64,000 nucleotides of DNA, taken from NCBI GenBank assembly GCA_012934845.2, contig WNNJ02000954.1, forward strand, positions 43,979 to 107,978, given 5' to 3'. The stretch is from Pomphorhynchus laevis (taxonomy: Eukaryota > Acanthocephala > Palaeacanthocephala > Echinorhynchida > Pomphorhynchidae). The notes beneath the pieces are model-generated. The model ran no database searches and was not told the DNA's origin. It worked only from the letters and a program-made list of their open reading frames with translations. Every line of letters starts with the position of its first letter. The stretch's first letter is position 1. A program made the translations under genes and the position numbers. Positions 27,901 through 36,600 of the stretch are shown here, in pieces.

Positions 27901-30900
27901 AAAGAATCACTAAATGTTCTGGATTGCCCAATTGATTGTTACAAACACCTCAATTCTACAGCAACGTATAAATTTACTAGTGGCATAAGTTTATAATTGA
28001 CAATTCTGAGTGTGATTCTTCCGAGTCAAACAACTGTATGAATCACTGTTAATATTCATATTTACAAAAATGAAATATTCATATTCACAATACACAAATT
28101 GTTTGTATTTTGTGTGTGCTACAATTGACAGACCAATTGTGAATATAAAAATGACTTTTTTAACTATAATTTCTCTCAACAATTACAAAAAGTAAAAAGA
28201 TCGAAAGGTAGTTTTGTTATACCAAATCAATGTGAGAAATGATCCCAAGTCCGATATGATAATGGTTTGCATACTGTAAACCAATGTATATATATTTTCG
28301 CAGCGAACACATATTAATATCTTTAATCATAGGTGTGTGATTAAAATGTACATCTTAATATAATGTGCATAACGTATCTGCCCGTCTTACTCTCATCTTA
28401 GTATGAATTGGTATAAAGTTTGAACTTTATCTTTATATTGGGACGTTTGTTCTAGTGATGCATTAGATTTCTATTTGATCAACACAGTAGATAAATATAC
28501 GTCCTTGTATATATATTTAATTGACCTAAGATTTGCAGGAAAAGAAAATGTCTATGTATTGCATTATTTGATCATAATTTAAATCGTTGTTGGAAATTTG
28601 CGATTGTGCTTTTGTGTTTTAACTGTATGTGAGGTGTTTACTATTCTGCATGGTGTACTTTGAAAGTGTATTTATAAAGTATTTCACTTTACGTTAATTC
28701 ATTTTATTTTACTGTTTGTATATTTCATTATGTTTTCCTTATGTGAAAACTGAAACCGAAGACTGAAATTAGAAACACATAAATATTGGAGAATTAAAAG
28801 TCCTCTACTTGCTATGATTCAAAATAATCGTGGAATTGTTTATCCACCGATTGCTATTTCTGTACGCTGGTTACATACACCAAGTCTTCCATATTCGTTG
28901 ATTCGTTTTTTGACTACCCTTGACATTTTTAGTAATCAACTAACAATGGTTGACTAGCATGATATATTTTTTAATTTGTATTTTTCCGAACAAGTTTTTT
29001 TCATAAATTTGATAAAAAAATAATAATTCTAATTTATAACGGAACTTTTTATAATAAGTTGTTATTGTGTTTAGCTGTTTAAATCACCGCTTTGCCGAAC
29101 TCTTACTCTTGATTCGGTTGGCCCAGAATGCCATATCCTTGATCTACATACATTTCTTAAAGGCAAGCCACGTTCAACCAGCGAGGCTGATTTGTATGTG
29201 TGCGAACATCGAATGGACAAAACACATCACGTGTTTAGTCGAATATCCAAGAATAAATATTTACATACCAACACAATGCCTTACTGTTTCGAACCTTACA
29301 TTGGAGATTTCAGGCCTAAACGTACATATGTGGTGAGTTTTGGATATGTTGTCTATTAACTAACGATATATGCGGATAACCATGCATTGTACTTACTTAA
29401 TTTACAGAAACAGATTTAATGCACATACTTTAATTACAAAATTTAAATGAATCGAATTTTTATGAAGTCAATTTTACTGCCCTGTAATAGTAGGTAATCT
29501 TGCTACTAGCATTCAGTCAAATTCGCTCACTCTAATCACAGAACTGGAATCAGGAAACTGAGTGAACAGGGAGGGATTCATTGTATATAGTCAAATCCTA
29601 AAACATTTTAATAACTTTGTAGTTTTGGAGCATGATCAAGAAAGCACAAGTTTATTACGCTGGCTGCCGTTCGTAAATTACGCTGGCTGCTGTTACTAGA
29701 TTATCAGAAAGATGCAACACAAGCAGTTAGTGAACAAATTGTATTGCTGATTATGTAGCTAGCAGCAGTGACTAGCGAAATATAAAAGTAATTTTGTGTT
29801 TTGATTGACGTTGCTTCAAAATTCCGAGTTTAATGGATCAAAATCAGTTATTTTTAATTTTCATAACTGGCTGCTAACATTATTATCAGCAAAAAAAACT
29901 TTAAATTTTCACAATCTCACTCATCTTTGAATATCCAGTTATTTACACGTGCAAATGCAGATAGCTATTTATGTAATCGATAAATAGCTTATGATCTCTT
30001 TCGTTAAAATCGTCCCGGTTGCCGTTCTATAATTATAGTCAGGATCATAATACCCGGATATGATAGCAAATAAATTTAATTAATCAATTTAATTGATTTT
30101 ATCACTAATATTGTGAATAAGGATATGATGACTTAAAAGAAACCAATGTGTTATTCAGTTTCGTCCAATAGCACAATTCGACCGTTGTCCGAGAACAATC
30201 GAACAGCGGCCTATTGAATGTCCGTACTGATAGCACAGCCTTTCAGTTGTCTCGACAAAATCAAGTCGATTTAAAAAGTGTGGCGTAATCGTGTATCATA
30301 ATTATATACAATTAGAAATTCGATTGAAAATGAATGATTTTGATCAATATATTCTAAATTTGGAATTTTGAAGGAGTATTAACAAAACACAAGTGTATTT
30401 TTATATTTAACTATTCGCTGAAAAATGAATAATTAGAAAGCAAAACACAATTTGTTAACAAATTGTGGTGAACACATAATGTTGTGGCTTTCTGATCATT
30501 CAGTGTCTGCAGCTAGGAAACATAAAAATAAGTAATTTTAATTTTGTGGATTTTGCTTCAAAATTCGAAATAAGAATTTTGTTAAACTCAAAGAGCATAG
30601 GATAATGTTTTTAGCGGTAGTATATTAAATCACACTGATTAAATTTGAGATTTTTTAATTAAATAATTACTCTCGCAGTAACTTCATGAATAATCACAAA
30701 AATAAAAAAAACAGGGGATATGCTTAGCCGTTGTGCTTATCTTTTTTATTCATCATGGATGCCAGTCTCATTACATGTATCAAAAGCTTGTATGTATAAT
30801 AATGATCTTTAACTTTCTCCCAATCCAATATTTCCACATTTGCCTTAATTGGCACATGCGTCAACTTGTATTTAACATTTTTTATTCAGTAATCAAATCA

Positions 30901-33532
30901 GTAGCTGAGTCTACGTATTTAATATTATTATAGAATTAAAACTAATAATGCTAAATTGAAATTTAATAACTAAATAATACATAATTAAGTAATAAATAAT
31001 TGTTAATATTTATATAATTTATATCAAGTTTAAATAAAAAATTGAAATTTAAAATAAAAGTCAATTTTTATGAATTGAATAATAAATGGCATACGTTGTA
31101 TCATAATAAAGATTAGAGGTCGTCAAAATGAACTGCTATGTTATCAGGTGTTGGTCCCATATTCCTCGAGCCTACATAGCAGCGGAGCCCAATGCATGCT
31201 AATGACGTATTTTCTCAAAAAAATTGCTTATCTTATATTTTATTCTAATACAAAGTACATTATTTATTATACATCCATAAATATTTTACGCTTAGGAGTT
31301 TACATTTATTTTTAATAATATTGTGTTGATTTATATATTTTACTATTTTCTGTTTGATTTTATTTTTATAGTAACCTAGTTTAAAATATGTATCTATTAA
31401 ATTATTTAAATGATTTGATTTCTAATTGTATATAATTATATAATTAGTAATATCTTTACTTCCTTTGTCTGCGATGCAACGCATCGCAGACAAAGGAAGT
31501 AAAGTTGTGGTATGGGATCGACATGACTACAACGAGGAAGCACATAGACAGTTGGATTCAGCCGCATACGTGGAGATCAATGAGGATGAGCACAATCGTA
31601 CCGTACAATTGGTGGCGGAAGCAATCAAGGCATATTTCCCATCAAAAGTGGAAAGAGACAAACTACTTGTGAAAAACCCCACTCCAGGGAAGTTCTACAT
31701 GTTACCCAAAGTACACAAAGGCATAAATCCAATTCCGGGGCGCCCGATAATCAGTAATCGTGGTACAGCTACAGAAAAACTTTCGAGGTGGTTGCATGAT
31801 CAACTATACCCGGTACTCAAAACCACCCCCTCGTTTCTATCAAGCACAGACCACTTTCTCACGTATTTGGAAGGAGTAAAACACGAAATGCAAGACTGCT
31901 TGGTGGCAACCATGGACGTAGTATCTTTGTTTACCTCCATAGACACTCAAAACGGAATAACAGCGATCCGACATATGACCACCCATCAGAACTGGACGCC
32001 TAAGCAAATTAATGATGTCTGTGACCTCCTGACTGTAGTCCTGAACTCAAATACATTTAAGTTCAATGATCGATGGTACAAACAGATCACAGGAACGGCA
32101 ATGGGTACACCTGTAGGACCCACTTACGCCGGCCTTTACGTAGCATACGTCGAACAACGATTCTGGACGAGTCAACCATGTCAGCCGCTTATATGGAAAA
32201 GGTACGTGGATGACATTTGTATAGCGTGGTCTGGTCCACTAACACATCTCGAGAGTCTGACGGCAGAACTAAATAGGACTAGCGAACTTCAGTTCACGAT
32301 TGATTGTCCGGTAAATCAACAAGTACCGTTTCTGGACATCCTGATGTATCGCGATACGCATAACACATGGGAAACCAGAAGCTATGAGAAATTTGCAGGG
32401 ATGAAATCATACGTGCACGCAAGTAGTGGTCACAGCGCAACGACAAAAAGGATGATCTTACGCAATGAAGCAAGACGTATGAAAAAAACTATGCTCTCTA
32501 AACTCAGATTTTGAGCGGAGTCTCACCGACTTATATGCAAATTTCCGAAAGAGGGGTTACTCGCATCGACAGATTGAAACTCAATTCAATTATGTTCGAC
32601 GAATAGATCGACGCGCATTGCTGGAATCATCTGTCGATAGTGATCCACCCTCGAATGAATTCGACACTGTGTTCTTATACAATCCGCTATTTGACCCCTT
32701 ACAGAGAATGTTTAACAGAGCTCTTCAACAGCTTGATCCCGAGCTGAGAAATAAGGTTGAGACCACGTGTCCGGTTCAAAAATACGGAAAATTTAATGAG
32801 TATGATGAAGAGAACCCCAGAATCAATAACTCGATAGAACAGGGAAGTGAAGCATGCGGAGACAGACGGTGTGCAAACTGTTCGGATATGACAAAAACTG
32901 CTGAATTTAAAAGCAAGGCTACTGGCTTAACCTATATTATCCACGGACATTTTACATGCAAATCCAAATGCATCATTTACGAACATCTCTGTTTAGACTG
33001 CTCCGCCAATATATTGGTCAAACCAGTACCAAATATAATATAAGGGCCAACAATCGCCGAAAGGATTTGCGTAACAAGCGAACGGGAGCAGACGGCGCGG
33101 TTGCTCACTTGGTGGAGAATCCAGAACATCGGATGTCGACGACTATTATCGACGGCCCAATAGTAGACAACGCAAAGCGAAAACGGCGTGAAAAATATTG
33201 GATAGGTCAGTTGATGACTGATAGATCTTTAAATACCAATGACCATCCATTTAACGACCTATAATAAACAATCGTCAAAATTTCAATTTGATAAAAATCA
33301 ACGATTCTTCCGGAGCCACGCTAGTCACACGTCAGCTTTCGTTCAGATAAATATTTTCTGTAATGTTGCAAATTTTGAAATTGTACAACAGCACTGAGGA
33401 AGGTCCAGTAAGGGACCGAAACGTTTGCAAAAAACTGTTTTTCTTGCTTTGAATTCTGGTTTAACACTTTCATTGAAAATATTTGGTGAGTCTTCGAATG
33501 ACCCCAGAGCGCGGTTCAACCACAATCTACAA

Positions 33533-33613
<81 letters not shown>

Positions 33614-36600
33614 CCAAGGTAATAAATAGACAAAAATTATTTTACTACTATAAACACTAGCAAAGAACAGACTTTTTATTTAAAACGTTTCGTCCAAATC
33701 TAGGACTTTTTCAATTGTAAGTAGTTATTAGTTAGCAGCTAAGAATTTCAAACTATGTATATAGATGTATATATATTCCGAATATAAGATTAATTAATTT
33801 TTCTAATGCATCTTTAATCCCTTTAGTGTGTTATATAAATTCTTTTGTAGAATACTGAAATAGGGTTTTATACCAGTATTAATTTCAATTGCCCTACAAT
33901 ATTTCTTGAAGTTTTTTTTAATTACTTTAAGTATTTTATTCATATAGACAGAAAGTGGTTTTAATGTACATTTAAACGTACTACATATGAACCTAGGTTT
34001 TATTGGATTTTTATGTAATTTTGGATTCCAATATAATATAGGTATAGTTTTATTATCTGATTCAACCTTTATACCCTTTTTATCCATTATAGAACAATGA
34101 CTTGTAATAATTGTTTCTAAACTTAACTCGCTACGTTCATATGTTGGATTTAAATTTAAATCATTAGAATCAACCTCCTTCATTAATATATCATAATAAA
34201 GCTTTTTGCATATGAAGACAAAGTTATTACTAGCTTTATCAATAGTTGTTATTACATAGTTATCCTTTAATTTAGTAAGTTCTTTATACATATCTTTATT
34301 AATTTTATCTTTCCTCTTATAATTGTTTGTTATTTTCATTTTCTCTCTAATTTTATATAATATATAAGTTTTCCAAATGTTTATCTTTGATGTATTTAAG
34401 CGTTCACTATTAATCAGTTTACCAGGAAACTGATTAATAAGTAAGCTGAACAGTAAACCACTGTTCCTGCTACTGTTTCTTAATACTCGCGTCACTACTG
34501 ATATTTCACCGTGTTGAACGTGATCGTTTAAAACTACACCAAACATGATACATCATTATGGTTTCTATATAAGCCAATTTACGATTTCGGTGGGCCTTTA
34601 TCAATGGAGATATTTCTCATCCGTATGACAATGTTTAATGAACGTGGCGAAAATAAATTTGATTTTATATTAGATGTAGATATTATATCAGGTATTGTTG
34701 TCTTGCATTAAAATACTGCTTTCTTATCAATTTGACAAGTGTTTTGCTTAACGTATTTCGGTCGTATTTCACCTTTTCAATAGTGTTTCTTATATGTTTC
34801 TGCAGTGCAAATGAGAATGTTGATTTATCTCTTTACGGAATATAATTCCACCACTGCAACACGACTTTCTTAGCAGCCTGGGAGAATTAAAATGTCATTT
34901 TATTTTCATGTACAATATGACCGTATTTACATATTTGTTAATGGTATTTTAGCCTCATAAGGAGGAAGCAAAGCAAACATCGACAAAAAATAATCTTTCT
35001 ATAGAAGTAAGTGTTATTTGTTGTTATTATATTTGATTAATATTTTTTAATCAATACAAATAATAGATAAATTCAAATCTATTTATTTAGATAAATATTT
35101 GTTTACAATATTATTAAATATCATCAATATTATTTTAATATTATTAAATATCATTATTTAAATATTTAAAAGTAATAGCTTTCATTATTAACTTACAAAG
35201 CATATCAAAAGCAGAAGATAGAACAGTAATACTGACATTACATTCAATTTTATATACGCAATAATGTTTATATATTAATCATAAAAAAATTGTATATATA
35301 ATATATATTTATATATAAATATAATAAATAATAACATATAAATATTATTATAAATTATGTTTATATTTAATATATATTAATTTTAATATAATAAATGTTA
35401 AAATTTTAACGTAATTTTAATGTAAAAAAATAAAATATAAAATAACAAAACTTTTAAGTAATTTAATTTTTTAATCAACAGTTTTGATTTAATTTTTGTT
35501 GAAAATGCAGGAAGGCGAAAAGCCCAAAAATAAAAAAAATCATTTTTGCTGATAGTCAAAAATACCCAATATTTGACTATTTTGAGGTCTTAGCTGGTAG
35601 TAATTTCAAAAATTCAACTGTTTATTATATTTATATGGAAGTAGTTTACTCTGGCGGCCGGATACTCGACGTATTCGTTTATATATATTAGAATTAATAA
35701 TTACACTGGCAATGAAAATAAGCCAATATCAATTACGTTTCTGTTATTTATTAGTCAATTCATAAAAATGACGTTTATTTTAAATTTCAATTTTTTATTT
35801 TAACTTGATATAAATTAAAAATCTTATTTAACAATTATTAATTTTAATATTTAATTATTAAATTTTGATTTAGCATTATTATGTTTTGTTTATTTTATAA
35901 TTATATTAAATACGTAGACTCAGTTAGCTGATTTGATTAATTAGTTACCAGATAATGTAAATAAGTTGTACAGCACGTAAATCAAAAGCTAAAAAACGAG
36001 AAAAGCTAAAAGTATATGTTGTCTTAAGTTCTAAATGTAAGTCAAGCATTAATTGTGCTTTCCATAGATTTTTTCTGTTCATAGTCTTTTTTATATTTTT
36101 ATCTAGAACTATATATTTCAATATGCATTATCCTTTTTGTTTTTTCTACTGTGTCTAAACCCGCCATCCTTCTCGGTTATATTATACATTGTGCAATTTC
36201 TTCGATTAGTTATTCTATTACTTAGTCATCGCTTTGTTTCGTCTATGTATTGGCTGTCACATGTCATGCAATTAGCGAGGTAGACATTGTGAGTTGATGC
36301 ACAGTTAGCTTCACAAGGCACCTTATAATTAAGTCACCTTGCTGCTAAAGTATTGGTTGTCATTATTGCTCAGCATACACCTCATGGTGGTGTGTTTTAT
36401 ACATCCGAAAAAGTATCTTCATCATGCCAATTATATGAACTAGTTCAATATGACTTATTTTGTAGATATTTTATAGTATAATTGTTTAATTTTACCATTG
36501 CGAATTTTTAATTCGTTAATATCTTTAATATGCTTTAATTAATGAGATGATTAAAGAAAATGAAATAATTAATAATCAATAATTTTAATATTTTTATCGC

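Noticed and set aside
29067-29336. Frame starting MFSCLNHRFAELLLLIRLAQ as a separate gene
   Set aside because: It is a shadow of ash1 exon 17. The overlapping frame without ATG carries the conserved BAH motifs and fits both splice phases.
33343-33633. Minus-strand frame with (YI)n
   Set aside because: It is the translation of the TA microsatellite and PLE flanks; no protein signature.
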